Below, piece by piece: positions 19,516 to 30,223 of a stretch of DNA of 64,000 nt. Source of the DNA: Glaciecola sp. 33A (GTDB lineage: Bacteria > Pseudomonadota > Gammaproteobacteria > Enterobacterales > Alteromonadaceae); assembly GCF_002836745.1 (NCBI RefSeq), contig NZ_PJAR01000024.1, positions 99,174 through 163,173 of the forward strand, in the 5' to 3' direction. A program made the position numbers and the translations under genes. The notes beneath the pieces were generated by a model. The model was not told the origin of the DNA. It was given only the letters and a program-made list of their open reading frames with translations, and searched no databases. Position 1 is the stretch's first letter, and each line of letters opens with the position of its first letter.

Positions 19516-20808
19516 TCAGTTCTCGTTGTTTTCACGCGCAATTGCACGGTACGCAATATCGGTTCTAAACATGACACCTTGCCAGTCGATTGCATCAACT
19601 AAGGCGTATGCATTTTGCTGAGCTTCGGTCACTGTTTTGCCCAAACCGGTTGCACATAAAACGCGACCGCCATTGGTCACAATTTTATCACCATCTATTT
19701 TGGTGCCTGCATGGAATACCTTACCGGGCAACGCGGCAGCGTCATCTAAACCGTGTATCTCGTCGCCTTTTGGATATGCACCAGGATAGCCCGCGGCAGC
19801 AAGTACTACGCCGACAGAAGCGCGCTCATCAAAGTCAATTTGTGCTGTGTCGAGTTGTTGCTTGCAAGCTAACATGCACAGCTGCACTAAGTCAGATTGC
19901 AGGCGCATCATAATCGGTTGGGTTTCAGGATCACCAAAACGGCAGTTGTATTCGATGACTTTTGGCGTGCCGTTAGCATCAATCATCAATCCCGCATAGA
20001 GGAACCCAGAGTAAGGATTACCTTCGTCCGCCATGCCCGCTACAGTAGGTGCAATGATTTCGCGCATCACCCTGTCAAAAATTTCAGGCGTGACCACAGG
20101 AGCGGGTGAATAAGCGCCCATACCACCCGTGTTTGGTCCTTGGTCTTGATTGTAAGCACGTTTGTGATCTTGGCTGGTAGCAAAAGGCAGAACGTTTTTA
20201 CCGTCCACCATTACAATGAAGCTGGCTTCTTCACCATCCAAAAACTCTTCAACAACAACGCGACTCCCAGCGTCGCCAAACACGTTATCAGCAAGCATGT
20301 CTTTAATCGCATCTTCTGCTTGGGACAACGTCATTGCCACAATAACGCCCTTTCCTGCTGCTAAGCCATCTGCCTTAACCACAATAGGCGCGCCTTTTTC
20401 TCGTACATAAGCAAGGGCAGGTTCTATTTCAGTAAAGTTAGCATAGTCGCTGGTAGGAATCTTATGTCGAGCTAAGAAGTCTTTGGTAAAGGCTTTTGAG
20501 CCTTCTAGCTGAGCAGCTCCTTTTGTAGGGCCAAAAATAGCGAGCTTATGCGATTGAAACAAATCAACAATACCAGCAACTAGCGGCGCTTCGGGACCGA
20601 CAATTGTGAGCCCTATTTTTTCAGACAAAGCAAAATCTAACAATGCTTGGTTATCTTCAGCTGCTATTGCAACGTTAGTTAGTTTAGGTTCAAGTGCAGT
20701 ACCTGCATTGCCGGGCGCAACGAAAACGTCGGTGACCAATTTTGATTCTGCCACTTTAAATGCCAAAGCATGCTCTCTGCCACCACCACCAATAACCAAT
20801 ACTTTCAT
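19516..20808 (-). CDS. purD: Phosphoribosylamine-glycine ligase PurD
   Basis: A GAR synthetase of 430 residues with ATP-grasp fold. It starts MKVLVIGGGGREHALA and has the conserved block GGMGAYSPAP and the C-terminal RFGDPETQ. It joins glycine to phosphoribosylamine in step two of purine synthesis. The frame extends four codons upstream to a TTG, but the ATG at 20808 gives the family's standard N terminus. purH lies upstream on the same strand. Confidence 0.96.
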   Translation of the reverse strand: MKVLVIGGGGREHALAFKVAESKLVTDVFVAPGNAGTALEPKLTNVAIAAEDNQALLDFALSEKIGLTIVGPEAPLVAGIVDLFQSHKLAIFGPTKGAAQLEGSKAFTKDFLARHKIPTSDYANFTEIEPALAYVREKGAPIVVKADGLAAGKGVIVAMTLSQAEDAIKDMLADNVFGDAGSRVVVEEFLDGEEASFIVMVDGKNVLPFATSQDHKRAYNQDQGPNTGGMGAYSPAPVVTPEIFDRVMREIIAPTVAGMADEGNPYSGFLYAGLMIDANGTPKVIEYNCRFGDPETQPIMMRLQSDLVQLCMLACKQQLDTAQIDFDERASVGVVLAAAGYPGAYPKGDEIHGLDDAAALPGKVFHAGTKIDGDKIVTNGGRVLCATGLGKTVTEAQQNAYALVDAIDWQGVMFRTDIAYRAIARENNEN

Positions 20809-20934
20809 TCGCTTTCTCAATTTACTGAATTTTGTTAATTTGGGCTCGTTAGTTTTTTATAAAAATGAAAACCATACCTGCCCTTCGAACGTTACCGCAT
20901 ACTTATCTTATGGGTATCTTATACCTGCAATATA

Positions 20935-22539
20935 TTAATGCTTAAAGTGTCGCATACCGGTGAATACCATTGCGATGCCATGTTCATTGGCTGCTGCAAT
21001 TACTTCATTGTCACGCATTGAACCGCCTGGTTGAATAACCGCTTTAATACCAGCCGCCGCAGCAGCGTCAATACCATCACGGAATGGGAAGAAGGCGTCT
21101 GAGGCCATTACGCAGCCGTCAACTTGCAAACCTTCGTCAGCCGCTTTAATACCCGCTACTTTTGCAGAATATACTCGGCTCATTTGACCCGCACCAACGC
21201 CAATAGTCATGCTGTCACGGCAATATACTATCGCGTTTGATTTTACGTATTTCGCGACTTTCCAAGAAAATAGTAAGTCGTCTAATTGCTTATCAGTCGG
21301 CTGTACTTCAGTGACTATGGTTAAGTCATCTCTTTCGACCATACCGAAATCTCTTTCTTGTACCAACAAGCCACCATTAACGCGTTTAAAGTCATAACCT
21401 TCAGTTAATTGACCTTGCCATTCACCACAGACAAGCAAGCGTATGTTCTGTTTTACCGATATTATTTTTTGCGCTTCAGCACTGACGGCAGGGGCAACGA
21501 TGACCTCGACAAATTGGCGGTCAATAATGGCTTGGGCTGTTTTAGCATCCAATTCACGGTTAAAGGCGATAATGCCACCAAATGCAGACGTAGGGTCTGT
21601 TTTATAGGCGTTGTCATATGCTGTATAAATATCCTCAGCAATTGATACACCGCAAGGGTTGGCATGCTTTACGATAACGCAGGCTGGCTCTTCGAATTCT
21701 TTTACACATTCAAGTGCTGAGTCGGTATCGGCGATATTGTTAAAGGATAATTCTTTACCCTGCAATTGGACTGCCGTGGCAACTGACGCTTCTTGTATTT
21801 CGTTCTCAACATAAAAAGCAGCTTCTTGATGGCTGTTCTCACCGTAGCGCAAGTCTTGTTTTTTTGTCATTTGAATATTAAATGTGCGCGGAAATTCGCT
21901 ATGATTATGCCCGCAACCTTCCTCACATGATTGACTCACCTCTTCAATTTTAGCGCCGAAGTAGTTAGCAATCATGCCGTCATATTCGGCGGTATGTTCG
22001 AACGCTTTTATGGCTAAATCAAAACGTGTAGCGAAAGTTACACTGCCTCGATTGTCGTGCATTTCTTGCATCACTTTAGCGTAATCATTAACGTTTACCA
22101 CGATCGTGACATCATTATGGTTTTTAGCTGCAGCACGCACCATAGTTGGGCCGCCAATATCTATATTTTCAACAGCGTCGGCCAGACTACAGTCTGGGTT
22201 TGCCACGGTAGCAGCGAATGGATAAAGGTTCACAACCACTAAATCGATAGGCGTAATATTTTGTTCCTGCATTACGCTTTGGTCAAGATCACGGCGACCT
22301 AAAATGCCGCCATGAATTTTAGGATGTAATGTTTTAACGCGACCATCCATGATTTCTGCTTGCCCAGTGTGCTCAGAGACGTCTCTGACAGATATTCCAT
22401 TTTCTCTCAATAATTTGGCGGTCCCGCCAGTAGAAAGAAGCTCTACGCCTAGGTCAACTAAGGCCGAAGCGAAGTCGATGATACCGGTTTTGTCTGAAAC
22501 GCTTAATAAGGCTCGTTGGATAGGTTTAGCTTTTTGCAT
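20935..22539 (-). CDS. purH: Bifunctional AICAR formyltransferase/IMP cyclohydrolase PurH
   Basis: Two domains are seen: an N-terminal IMP cyclohydrolase ([21 protein letters not shown]) and a C-terminal AICAR transformylase ([29 protein letters not shown], ending MRHFKH). It carries out the last two steps of IMP synthesis. The frame also has an ATG at 22572, but ATG 22539 ([13 protein letters not shown]) matches the E. coli start and gives 534 residues. The first of the purHD pair. Confidence 0.95.
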   Translation of the reverse strand: MQKAKPIQRALLSVSDKTGIIDFASALVDLGVELLSTGGTAKLLRENGISVRDVSEHTGQAEIMDGRVKTLHPKIHGGILGRRDLDQSVMQEQNITPIDLVVVNLYPFAATVANPDCSLADAVENIDIGGPTMVRAAAKNHNDVTIVVNVNDYAKVMQEMHDNRGSVTFATRFDLAIKAFEHTAEYDGMIANYFGAKIEEVSQSCEEGCGHNHSEFPRTFNIQMTKKQDLRYGENSHQEAAFYVENEIQEASVATAVQLQGKELSFNNIADTDSALECVKEFEEPACVIVKHANPCGVSIAEDIYTAYDNAYKTDPTSAFGGIIAFNRELDAKTAQAIIDRQFVEVIVAPAVSAEAQKIISVKQNIRLLVCGEWQGQLTEGYDFKRVNGGLLVQERDFGMVERDDLTIVTEVQPTDKQLDDLLFSWKVAKYVKSNAIVYCRDSMTIGVGAGQMSRVYSAKVAGIKAADEGLQVDGCVMASDAFFPFRDGIDAAAAAGIKAVIQPGGSMRDNEVIAAANEHGIAMVFTGMRHFKH

Positions 22540-22827
22540 TGTGTTCTCTACTGTTATTGGCTTTACTGTCATGGCTCTAACGTTATTGATTCTAAAGTCA
22601 GCGTTTTACAACTAACAAATTGAGGGATTTAACGGTCACTGGATGGGAGCGCATGATACTAAATTTTGCTGTTTTTAGCATCAAAAATATTGGTTGATGT
22701 TGCAGAATATAATACCTTCTATTGCAACCACCTTGTTATACTGTGATTTGAGCAATGCTAAATCGAATTTGACCTTGTGTATTAATACATTTAACGGTGC
22801 AGTTACGAATTACCAAAGGATAATCGT

Positions 22828-23463
22828 ATGAACATAAGAAAGTCAGTGTTAATTTCAATTGTAACACTCAATATCATCGGCACTAGTGGCTGCGCAAATA
22901 TGAACCAAGCAGATTGTGAAACAGCTAATTGGCAGGCAATTGGCTATGAAGATGGGGTCGCTGGTGCTCGTGATTCGCAGTTTTCGCAACATCGTCAAGA
23001 ATGTGCTGAATATGGGATCACTGCAAATATTGAGGATTATTTGCGTGGTCACGACAAAGGGTCTACAAAGTATTGCACTCAGACCAATGGTTTTTTTCTT
23101 GGAATGAAAGGACAAAATTATAATAGAAATTGCCCACAAGATTTAGCGCCTGTATTTTTAAGTGGTCTAACCGATGGCAAGCAAATTTATTCTGCACAGC
23201 GCGTCATGGATTCAGCCGATGAGGCTTTAGAGCGTCTTTACATAAGAATTGAAAATATTGAAGAAGTGATACTAGATAAAAACAATTTTATGATAGCTGA
23301 TGGTTTGGTGCGTGCCGAGAGACTTGAAATCAGGCAGCAAATAGAGTCGTTGGAAATCGCTATGCTTGAGCTTATTGCTCTTATTCCCGAATACCAAGAT
23401 GAGCACGCTCGTGCTATCCGAAACTACGAGGGTGTGAAGCAGTCGTTTGCTAATTATTTCTAA
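22828..23463 (+). CDS. DUF2799-like lipoprotein
   Basis: A 211-residue lipoprotein with signal peptide and lipobox TSGC at about residue 22. The mature part begins with ADCETANWQAIGYEDGVAG and repeats a similar D-G module twice more (LRGHDKG, LSGLTDGKQ), the pattern of DUF2799 proteins. The C-terminal 80 residues are predicted helical and coiled. AAGGATAA lies upstream of the ATG. Function unknown, envelope location likely. Confidence 0.7.
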   Translation: MNIRKSVLISIVTLNIIGTSGCANMNQADCETANWQAIGYEDGVAGARDSQFSQHRQECAEYGITANIEDYLRGHDKGSTKYCTQTNGFFLGMKGQNYNRNCPQDLAPVFLSGLTDGKQIYSAQRVMDSADEALERLYIRIENIEEVILDKNNFMIADGLVRAERLEIRQQIESLEIAMLELIALIPEYQDEHARAIRNYEGVKQSFANYF

Positions 23464-23520
23464 CGCGTAAAGTTGATTATAGGCGTCTAAAGTGATTTGT
23501 TAACAGATTTCAAAGATAAT

Positions 23521-23560
23521 AAAAAAGCTGACATGAATTAGTAAACATCAGCTTTAATTG
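23521..23560. terminator. Likely bidirectional terminator
   Basis: AAAGCTGA (23524-23531) pairs with TCAGCTTT (23548-23555), with an A run on the left that becomes a T run on the minus strand. It lies between the DUF2799 gene and the convergent dusB-fis operon. Confidence 0.6.
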
Positions 23561-23640
23561 TATTGACGAATGTAAAACTTGGGGGTGAGTTTTGGCAATA
23601 GAAGACAACATATAATGCCAAAACAACAATCAACGCTTTA

Positions 23641-23934
23641 TTAATTCATACCATACTGTTTGAGTTTCTTACGTAATGTACCGCGATTGATCCCCATTAA
23701 GTTTGCTGCTCTTGTTTGGTTGCCACGGGTGTATGTCATTACTTCTTCCAACAACGGCGCTTCAATTTCAGCGAGAACTAAGTCATACAAGTTGTCGATA
23801 TCTTGATTTTCTAGTTCTTTTAAATACTTATTAACCGCTTGCTTAACTGACGCTCTAAGAGGCTTTTGAGTTTGAGCTTGGGTTGGCGTAGTTACGGTTG
23901 TTGTAAATGGTGAAGTTAAGTTTTGATCGAACAT
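23641..23934 (-). CDS. fis: Nucleoid protein Fis
   Basis: A 97-residue protein with the Fis helix-turn-helix at its C terminus ([20 protein letters not shown]). Fis bends DNA and regulates rRNA, tRNA and many other promoters, and assists site-specific recombination. It is the second gene of the classic dusB-fis operon, 31 bases after dusB, whose expression peaks at the start of growth in relatives. Confidence 0.97.
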   Translation of the reverse strand: MFDQNLTSPFTTTVTTPTQAQTQKPLRASVKQAVNKYLKELENQDIDNLYDLVLAEIEAPLLEEVMTYTRGNQTRAANLMGINRGTLRKKLKQYGMN

Positions 23935-23965
23935 AATACTTTTACTGCTCTTTATTAAGTAAAAA

Positions 23966-24964
23966 CTATGCCGCAGGCGATACAGACAAATTGTCTAGCT
24001 CTGGCAGCGATGAAAAATAAGCAGTTAATGCGTCAATTTGGCTTTCGCCCTCTTCGATAGCATTAAATGCGCGCCGAAAGGTTCTATCAGAATCATACTT
24101 ATCGACGTACCAACCAACATGTTTTCTAGCAATACGCACTCCCGTCGTATCGCCATAAAATTGCTGAACATTTTGAATATGCTGTGTAAGCACATCTAAT
24201 TTTTCAGCGATTGATGGTTCTGATAAATATTCTCCGGTACTCAAAAAATGACTAATTTGACGAAAAATCCAAGGGTTACCTTGAGCTCCTCTGCCAATCA
24301 TTATTCCATCTGCCCCGGTGTATCTAAGAACTTCTTTCGCGTCATCTACGGACATGATATCTCCGTTAGCGATGACTGGTATACTGATAGTCTCTTTAAT
24401 TTTTCTGATCGTATCGTATTCCGCGTTCCCTTTATACATACAGGCACGCGTTCTTCCATGAACTGCAAGTGATTGAATGCCATTTGCTTCAGCAATTTGA
24501 GCAATCTGAACACCATTTCTGTTATCAGTGTCCCATCCTGTACGGATCTTCAAAGTAACAGGAACTGTGACTGCAGCGACTACTGCTTTCACAATAGCCT
24601 CAACCAATTCGGGTTGTTGCAGTAAAGCAGAACCTGCAAACTTTTTATTCACTTTCTTAGCCGGGCAGCCCATATTGATATCGATGATTTGTGCACCATT
24701 ATCGACATTAAACTGCGCTGCTTGCGCCATCAATGATGGCTCTGAACCCGCAATTTGAACCGAACGTATACCCGATTCACCTTGATGATTCATTCTTAGT
24801 TGCGATTTAGTTGTGTTCCACACTTTTGGATTACTCGAAAGCATTTCAGATACAACCAAACCAGCGCCCATATTTTTACACAACTGCCTAAAAGGCCTAT
24901 CTGTTACTCCAGCCATTGGAGCAAGTATCAAGTTGTTGTCTAAGATGTAAGGACCAATTTTCAA
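23966..24964 (-). CDS. dusB: tRNA-dihydrouridine synthase B
   Basis: A 332-residue FMN enzyme of the Dus family with [13 protein letters not shown] at the start, the catalytic-cysteine block [11 protein letters not shown] and [13 protein letters not shown]. It reduces specific uridines in the tRNA D loop. It leads the dusB-fis operon. The 270-base AT-rich region upstream (to prmA) should hold the operon promoter. Confidence 0.95.
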   Translation of the reverse strand: MKIGPYILDNNLILAPMAGVTDRPFRQLCKNMGAGLVVSEMLSSNPKVWNTTKSQLRMNHQGESGIRSVQIAGSEPSLMAQAAQFNVDNGAQIIDINMGCPAKKVNKKFAGSALLQQPELVEAIVKAVVAAVTVPVTLKIRTGWDTDNRNGVQIAQIAEANGIQSLAVHGRTRACMYKGNAEYDTIRKIKETISIPVIANGDIMSVDDAKEVLRYTGADGIMIGRGAQGNPWIFRQISHFLSTGEYLSEPSIAEKLDVLTQHIQNVQQFYGDTTGVRIARKHVGWYVDKYDSDRTFRRAFNAIEEGESQIDALTAYFSSLPELDNLSVSPAA

Positions 24965-25241
24965 TTAAAATTCCTATTTTCCTACGCATGCTAAATTAAA
25001 ACGATTATCGTAGAATCACAAAATTGTAACTGGTCTACCTTGGGCTACAATGTGCGCATATTACTACTTTTTGTACAAAAAAAAAGCACAAAGTTTTTTT
25101 CAATGGCTGAATAACATGCTTCAAAAAAAATATTTTGATTTATGTCAATTAGTTAAGTATGAATTTTAAATTGATTTTTTTTCAAGGCATCCCTTTAATT
25201 ACAAGTACTTAATAGATCAAAAAGTAGTCTTAAACGACTAG

Positions 25242-26123
25242 TTAAGACGTTTTTTGTGCACTAAGTCGAACCCATTCGCCGTGTATTTCGGTTGGTTGAA
25301 AAGTGAACTGATCTTCGTAATGTGATTTTACGTCTTCGGCTTGATCGATCAATATGCCAGACATAATAAGATGCCCGTTTTTGGCACAATAATTTGATAT
25401 TACAGCACTCAATTCTTTTAATGGAGCGGCCAAAATATTAGCCATCACTATATCTGCTTTCAACTCTGGCTGGTCGGCAGGTAAAAACACGGCAAGTCGA
25501 CCTTCTACTTCGTTGCGAGAAGCGTTGTCCATGGTTGCCTGCAATGCTTGCGGGTCAATATCGATACCAATCACTTTTGCGGCATCCAGTTTAAGTGCTG
25601 CAATGGCTAAGATGCCTGAGCCGCAGCCAAAATCGACGACTGTTTTGTCTTTTACGTTAGCTTGATCCAGCCATTGTAAGCATAATGATGTGGTTGGGTG
25701 AGTCCCGGTTCCGAAGGCTAAGCCAGGATCGAGTAATATATTAACGGCTGTTGGGTCGGGGGCATCTAACCAGCTTGGACAGATCCATAAGCGTTTGCCA
25801 AACTGCATAGGATGGAAGTTTACCATCCATTCGCGCTCCCAATCCTTATCCTCTAATTGGTCCACAGCGTGCACAAAATCTTTGCCCAGCGCTTTGGCTT
25901 TTTGCAAATTCTTAATAACCAAGCTTAGGTCATCGCAGGCATTAAATAAGCCCACCACTTGGGTATCGGGCCATAGCAATACTTCGCCGGGTTTAGGTTC
26001 GTACATAGGCGTGTCTTTAGCATCAACAAAAGTGACAGCCTGTGCTTTGTTGGCCGATAGTATATCGCCAACGGCTTCAGCATATTCAGCTTTCACGTTA
26101 ATTTTTAATTGTTGCCAAGCCAT
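25242..26123 (-). CDS. prmA: Ribosomal protein L11 methyltransferase
   Basis: A 293-residue SAM-dependent methyltransferase with the glycine-rich motif [15 protein letters not shown] and the post-motif MANILAAPL. PrmA trimethylates L11 at several amino groups. GTGTHPTT before motif I is diagnostic for the family. It sits upstream of dusB-fis on the same strand, as in many gammaproteobacteria. Confidence 0.95.
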   Translation of the reverse strand: MAWQQLKINVKAEYAEAVGDILSANKAQAVTFVDAKDTPMYEPKPGEVLLWPDTQVVGLFNACDDLSLVIKNLQKAKALGKDFVHAVDQLEDKDWEREWMVNFHPMQFGKRLWICPSWLDAPDPTAVNILLDPGLAFGTGTHPTTSLCLQWLDQANVKDKTVVDFGCGSGILAIAALKLDAAKVIGIDIDPQALQATMDNASRNEVEGRLAVFLPADQPELKADIVMANILAAPLKELSAVISNYCAKNGHLIMSGILIDQAEDVKSHYEDQFTFQPTEIHGEWVRLSAQKTS

Positions 26124-26378
26124 TTATTACCCTTAATTCATCATTCAAAAACAGTCGCTGTTGGCCTTTTTTGTGCGATTTATCGCGTGCCAATCATCAA
26201 CTGTTACAGCGAAGGAGGGGGAATATACAGCAAATGCGCAGCGGGGTAATACTTCATTGTTACTTTTTCTTTAAAAATAGTACGGTAATTGACTGAATAT
26301 TAGCTTGTAAAGAGCGCCATGGCTAAGATGCAATAGCCATTCGCTGCAAAAATAAGCAAGTAGGGGGAACCGCACTGC

Positions 26379-26561
26379 TTATTTATTTTTTTCCTTTTCT
26401 TCGATGGCTTGTATTTCGGTCCATATAGACTCTGATTCAGCAGTTAACATTGAATATGTTTTGATATCGCCTTTGCGCTGAGCGTGCATCGCTTGCTCAA
26501 GCTTCATGTCGTAAGTTTTGCGAAGCTTTTTTGTTGGATTTGATTTGAATAGGCCGAACAT
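26379..26561 (-). CDS. Small DUF6435-like protein
   Basis: A 60-residue, highly charged and mostly helical protein, MFGLFKSNPTKKL... ending in a Glu/Lys-rich tail. GAGGAAAA lies just before the ATG at 26561, which supports this start over a longer frame beginning at 26621. It resembles the short DUF6435 family known from marine gammaproteobacteria. The function is unknown and no membrane segment is seen. Confidence 0.65.
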   Translation of the reverse strand: MFGLFKSNPTKKLRKTYDMKLEQAMHAQRKGDIKTYSMLTAESESIWTEIQAIEEKEKNK

Positions 26562-26631
26562 AGTTTTTTCCTCATTTTTATTATCTGTAAATATATACGT
26601 ACAAGCTGTTTTTTGGTGCACTTCTTTTTGG

Positions 26632-27141
26632 CTATTTAATAAAATCCTCTATTTTTCGTTGTTGTTGGCTTTTTAATATTGCGACCCCGCTGCTAGAGAA
26701 CAGGCTTTCAATTAGACAAAGCTGATTAAACTGCTTATCAAACTCTTCACTTTCTTGCATACATATGAGACGTTTTTTTAACGATATTAAGCCTTCTGGT
26801 CTTTGGTCTGCTTGGTCTATTAAATGTTGCGGAGCATCTGCATTTCGTTCATCTGTTAAAAATGCGAGGTTGAGTTTGCTGAGATCCTTGAATCCTAATT
26901 TACTGACTGCTTTTTTACAAAAAATAATCCATTCATCCTGATAGCTTGCATTCAATCGTTCTGGAAAAAATGGTAAGTCTTGAATGTCTTTCTGCAGGTT
27001 AACAATGTCATTAGGTATATCTAGCCAGTAGCGGAAAACAAAAAGGCTTGGGAGCTTCAGTTCAGCGTTTAAGGCGCCATAAAGTCCGGCGCTTCTAATA
27101 TGAGATATTACAGACCTAAACACGTCGGCTTTAACGTTCAT
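26632..27141 (-). CDS. Hypothetical protein, 169 residues
   Basis: A soluble protein with no signal peptide or recognised motif. The start chosen is ATG 27141 (MNVKADVFRSVISH), preceded by AAAGGAAG. An in-frame ATG five codons upstream lacks a ribosome site. It ends 70 bases before the small DUF6435-like gene on the same strand, so the two may be cotranscribed. I do not recognise the family. Confidence 0.6.
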   Translation of the reverse strand: MNVKADVFRSVISHIRSAGLYGALNAELKLPSLFVFRYWLDIPNDIVNLQKDIQDLPFFPERLNASYQDEWIIFCKKAVSKLGFKDLSKLNLAFLTDERNADAPQHLIDQADQRPEGLISLKKRLICMQESEEFDKQFNQLCLIESLFSSSGVAILKSQQQRKIEDFIK

Positions 27142-27301
27142 CTTGCTTCCTTTCACCTAAAGTCATTAATCGCATTTATACGCTTACAGAATTAAATTGA
27201 TCAGGAAAACCGTTAACTTACTTCTTGATGGTCAACTTATCACAGATGGAGTGAACCCGTTCAGCATTCGTTTAATGCCTCAATAGTCCAGCCGAAATGT
27301 A

Positions 27302-27338
27302 AAAACGCCCTGTAATCTTCCAATAAACGGGGCGTTTG
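27302..27338 (-). terminator. Terminator of accB-accC
   Basis: AAACGCCC and GGGCGTTT form an eight-base-pair stem. On the minus strand the hairpin is followed by TTTTTA. It lies 45 bases beyond the accC stop. Confidence 0.8.
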
Positions 27339-27382
27339 ATATTTTTACGAGGTTAATTCAGCCCTTCTTACGTCAACGACGC

Positions 27383-28729
27383 TTACTTAGACAAACCCAA
27401 CTTTTTTTCCAAATAATGGATGTTAGTGCCACCATTAGAAAAGTTTTCGTCGGCCATAATAAGCTGTTGCAGAGGCACATTAGTTTTTATACCTTCAACC
27501 ACTAATTCTCGTAACGCATGGCGCATTTTTGCGATAGCCTCGTCTCGAGTGTCACCATAGGTAATCAGTTTACCTATCATAGAATCGTAATACGGAGGAA
27601 CCGTGTAACCAGAATAAATATGCGACTCCCAACGAACACCTAAGCCCCCTGGGGCGTGAAACATAGTTATTTTACCTGCACAAGGTATAAAAGTTTGTGG
27701 GTCTTCTGCATTAATTCTACATTCAATAGCATGACCTCGAATTTGAATTTGCGACTGCTCAATCGATAATGGTTGCCCTGCCGCAATGCGCAATTGTTCT
27801 TTGATTAAATCAACGCCGGTGATCATTTCTGATACTGGGTGCTCTACTTGAATACGCGTATTCATTTCAATGAAGTAAAATTCGCCATTCTCATATAAGA
27901 ACTCAAACGTCCCTGCGCCACGGTAGTTAATTTCGATACAAGCCCGACGGCAACGTTCACCGATTTTTTCGCGCATTTGCTCAGAAATACCCGGTGCTGG
28001 GGCTTCCTCAACTACTTTTTGGTGACGTCGTTGCATTGAACAATCTCGTTCACCTAAATGGATTGCATTGCCTTGACCGTCCGCCAGCACTTGAATTTCA
28101 ATGTGACGTGGATTTTCTAAGAATTTTTCCATGTAAACGACGTCGTTATTAAATGCAGCACCCGCTTCCGCCTTAGTCATGCTAATCGCTTCTTCTAGCT
28201 CAGCTTCGCTGCGTACAACACGCATGCCACGGCCGCCGCCACCGCCTGCGGCTTTAACAATCATTGGATAGCCAATGCGCTTAGCAATGGTTTTATTCTT
28301 TTCAATATCGTCACTTAATGGGCCATCTGAACCTGGTACGCAAGGCACGCCCGCTTTTCGCATGGTAGCGATAGCGGAAACTTTGTCGCCCATTAAGCTA
28401 ATAGTTTCAGCTGTAGGACCGATAAAGACGAAACCGCTTTTTTCAACGGCTTCAGCAAACTCAGCGCTTTCAGCTAAGAATCCGTAACCAGGATGAATGG
28501 CAACTGAGTTTGTAACTTCTGCAGCGGCAATGAGCCGCGGTATATTAAGATAACTCTCATTGGCTGGTGGCTTACCAATACAAATTGATTCGTCTGCCAA
28601 TAAAACATGTTTAAGATTTCGGTCAGCAGTTGAATGTACTGCTACAGTTTTTATGCCCAGTTCTTTGCATGCGCGTAATATCCGCAGTGCAATTTCACCT
28701 CTATTGGCTATGAGTACTTTATCAAGCAT
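27383..28729 (-). CDS. accC: Biotin carboxylase AccC
   Basis: A 448-residue ATP-grasp enzyme starting [20 protein letters not shown] with the glycine-rich loop [12 protein letters not shown] and the catalytic block [14 protein letters not shown]. It carboxylates the biotin on AccB, the first half of the acetyl-CoA carboxylase reaction. The frame is open further upstream, but ATG 28729 gives the family's exact N terminus and lies ten bases after accB. Confidence 0.97.
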   Translation of the reverse strand: MLDKVLIANRGEIALRILRACKELGIKTVAVHSTADRNLKHVLLADESICIGKPPANESYLNIPRLIAAAEVTNSVAIHPGYGFLAESAEFAEAVEKSGFVFIGPTAETISLMGDKVSAIATMRKAGVPCVPGSDGPLSDDIEKNKTIAKRIGYPMIVKAAGGGGGRGMRVVRSEAELEEAISMTKAEAGAAFNNDVVYMEKFLENPRHIEIQVLADGQGNAIHLGERDCSMQRRHQKVVEEAPAPGISEQMREKIGERCRRACIEINYRGAGTFEFLYENGEFYFIEMNTRIQVEHPVSEMITGVDLIKEQLRIAAGQPLSIEQSQIQIRGHAIECRINAEDPQTFIPCAGKITMFHAPGGLGVRWESHIYSGYTVPPYYDSMIGKLITYGDTRDEAIAKMRHALRELVVEGIKTNVPLQQLIMADENFSNGGTNIHYLEKKLGLSK

Positions 28730-28739
28730 AGTTGTCGCC

Positions 28740-29192
28740 TTATTCGATAACGAACATAGGTTGATCAAACTCAACAGGTTCTTGGTTATCCACGAGAATT
28801 TCTTTGACCACACCTGCTTTATCAGATTCGATTTGGTTCATCATTTTCATCGCCTCAACAATACATAAAGTATCACCTACATTAACGCTTTGACCAATTT
28901 CTACGAAGGTTTTTGACTCGGGAGAAGACGACCGATAGAAAGTACCTACCATTGGAGATTTAACAATATGCCCAGTTTGCACTGGTGCTACAACTTCAGC
29001 TGGTGCAGCGGCTGGCATCGGTGGAGCCGCCTGCATCATAGGAGCTTGCATCATTTGTGGTGCATATTGAACAGCCGCAGAAGAACCACCGCGGTGAATA
29101 CGCACCGATTCTTCACCTTCGGTAATTTCAAGTTCAGATATGCCTGATTCCTCTACAAGCTCGATAAGTTTTTTTATTTTTCTAATGTCCAT
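28740..29192 (-). CDS. accB: Biotin carboxyl carrier protein AccB
   Basis: A 150-residue carrier. The N-terminal domain [18 protein letters not shown] is followed by an Ala/Pro/Met-rich linker (about residues 45-70) and the biotinyl domain with the biotinylation site VEAMKMMN. It works with AccC to deliver carboxylate to the transferase. It forms the usual accB-accC operon, with aroQ upstream as in many gammaproteobacteria. Confidence 0.97.
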   Translation of the reverse strand: MDIRKIKKLIELVEESGISELEITEGEESVRIHRGGSSAAVQYAPQMMQAPMMQAAPPMPAAAPAEVVAPVQTGHIVKSPMVGTFYRSSSPESKTFVEIGQSVNVGDTLCIVEAMKMMNQIESDKAGVVKEILVDNQEPVEFDQPMFVIE

Positions 29193-29257
29193 ACTCTGTC
29201 TCTTTTTTGTATTAATAGTTGTGTGACAAACCCGAAGTCAGTGTTAACTGGGCTAGT

Positions 29258-29725
29258 TTAATTTTTATTCTTATTCTGTAAGGTTGTTATTAATGCATCT
29301 AAAGCAAATCGATAGCCTTGTTCCCCTAAACCAACTATTACGCCTTGTGCGATATCTGAAAAATAGGAATGATGACGAAAGCTTTCACGTTTATGCACAT
29401 TGGAAAGGTGCACCTCAATGAATGGCAGATTGACCGAAAGTAAAGCGTCTCTGAGCGCTACGCTGGTATGAGTGAACGCTGCAGGATTGATAATAATAGC
29501 GTCAATTGGCGCGTTCGACGCTGCACTATCAAGGAGGGTAGACTGAATCCGATCGATAAGTTCGTGTTCTGCATTTGACTGAAAGTGAAAGAGCATCACA
29601 TTTTGGCTATTAGCGTAATCAGTAAGCTCAGCCAAGATAGCTTCTAGCGTCTTTGAACCATAAATTTCCGGTTCGCGTTTTCCTAAAAGATTCAGGTTAG
29701 GCCCATTTAAAACTAAAATATTCAT
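29258..29725 (-). CDS. aroQ: Type II 3-dehydroquinate dehydratase
   Basis: A 155-residue type II dehydroquinase starting [23 protein letters not shown], with the catalytic NPAAFTHTS and [11 protein letters not shown] blocks. It catalyses step three of the shikimate pathway. The frame extends upstream to 29779, but the ATG at 29725 gives the standard start. It precedes accB with a 65-base gap. Confidence 0.96.
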   Translation of the reverse strand: MNILVLNGPNLNLLGKREPEIYGSKTLEAILAELTDYANSQNVMLFHFQSNAEHELIDRIQSTLLDSAASNAPIDAIIINPAAFTHTSVALRDALLSVNLPFIEVHLSNVHKRESFRHHSYFSDIAQGVIVGLGEQGYRFALDALITTLQNKNKN

Positions 29726-29912
29726 TAAAATGCTTATATTTTCGTTGATCAAGTCGTTAAGTTGACCGTATTTTGGCATTTTAGTTCCCGAGGTGCCAAT
29801 AAGCGGTCGATTTTATTAAAAACCTGATTTTAAATTATCTAATATGTGAAATATACACAGATCGCTGCAAAGATTCAGCAAATTACTGGTCTAATCAGCG
29901 AAGTTAAGGCTA

Positions 29913-30185
29913 TTGGATCACTCTAAATCATGGCAAAAATATAATATAGGCACTCGAGAAGTTAATAATACACGCATTCAATGCAAATCAGGGAGGCAAC
30001 AAATTAGCTATCAGTGCTTTTTGACTGCCGACCAGCAATTAGACACAAAACTTACCACTCTGAAAGGCCAGGCTGACTTGGCACAAAACGAAAGTCTAAC
30101 GCATGCAGTTAATCAAGCCGACAGAGTACGCTACGCTGTCATAGAAGATGGTCTCAATAAGATAACCATGTTTGAAGAAGCTTAA
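29913..30185 (+). CDS. Possible small hypothetical protein
   Basis: A 90-codon frame starting with TTG, without a clear ribosome site. The sequence (QCFLTADQQLDTK, RYAVIEDGLNKITMFEEA) has a protein-like composition. I do not recognise it. It lies in the gap between the divergent aroQ and the convergent dsbD. It may be real or chance. Confidence 0.35.
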   Translation: MDHSKSWQKYNIGTREVNNTRIQCKSGRQQISYQCFLTADQQLDTKLTTLKGQADLAQNESLTHAVNQADRVRYAVIEDGLNKITMFEEA

Positions 30186-30223
30186 GAAAAATAGAGGCGT
30201 GCTAAACTCATCACCACCTCGCT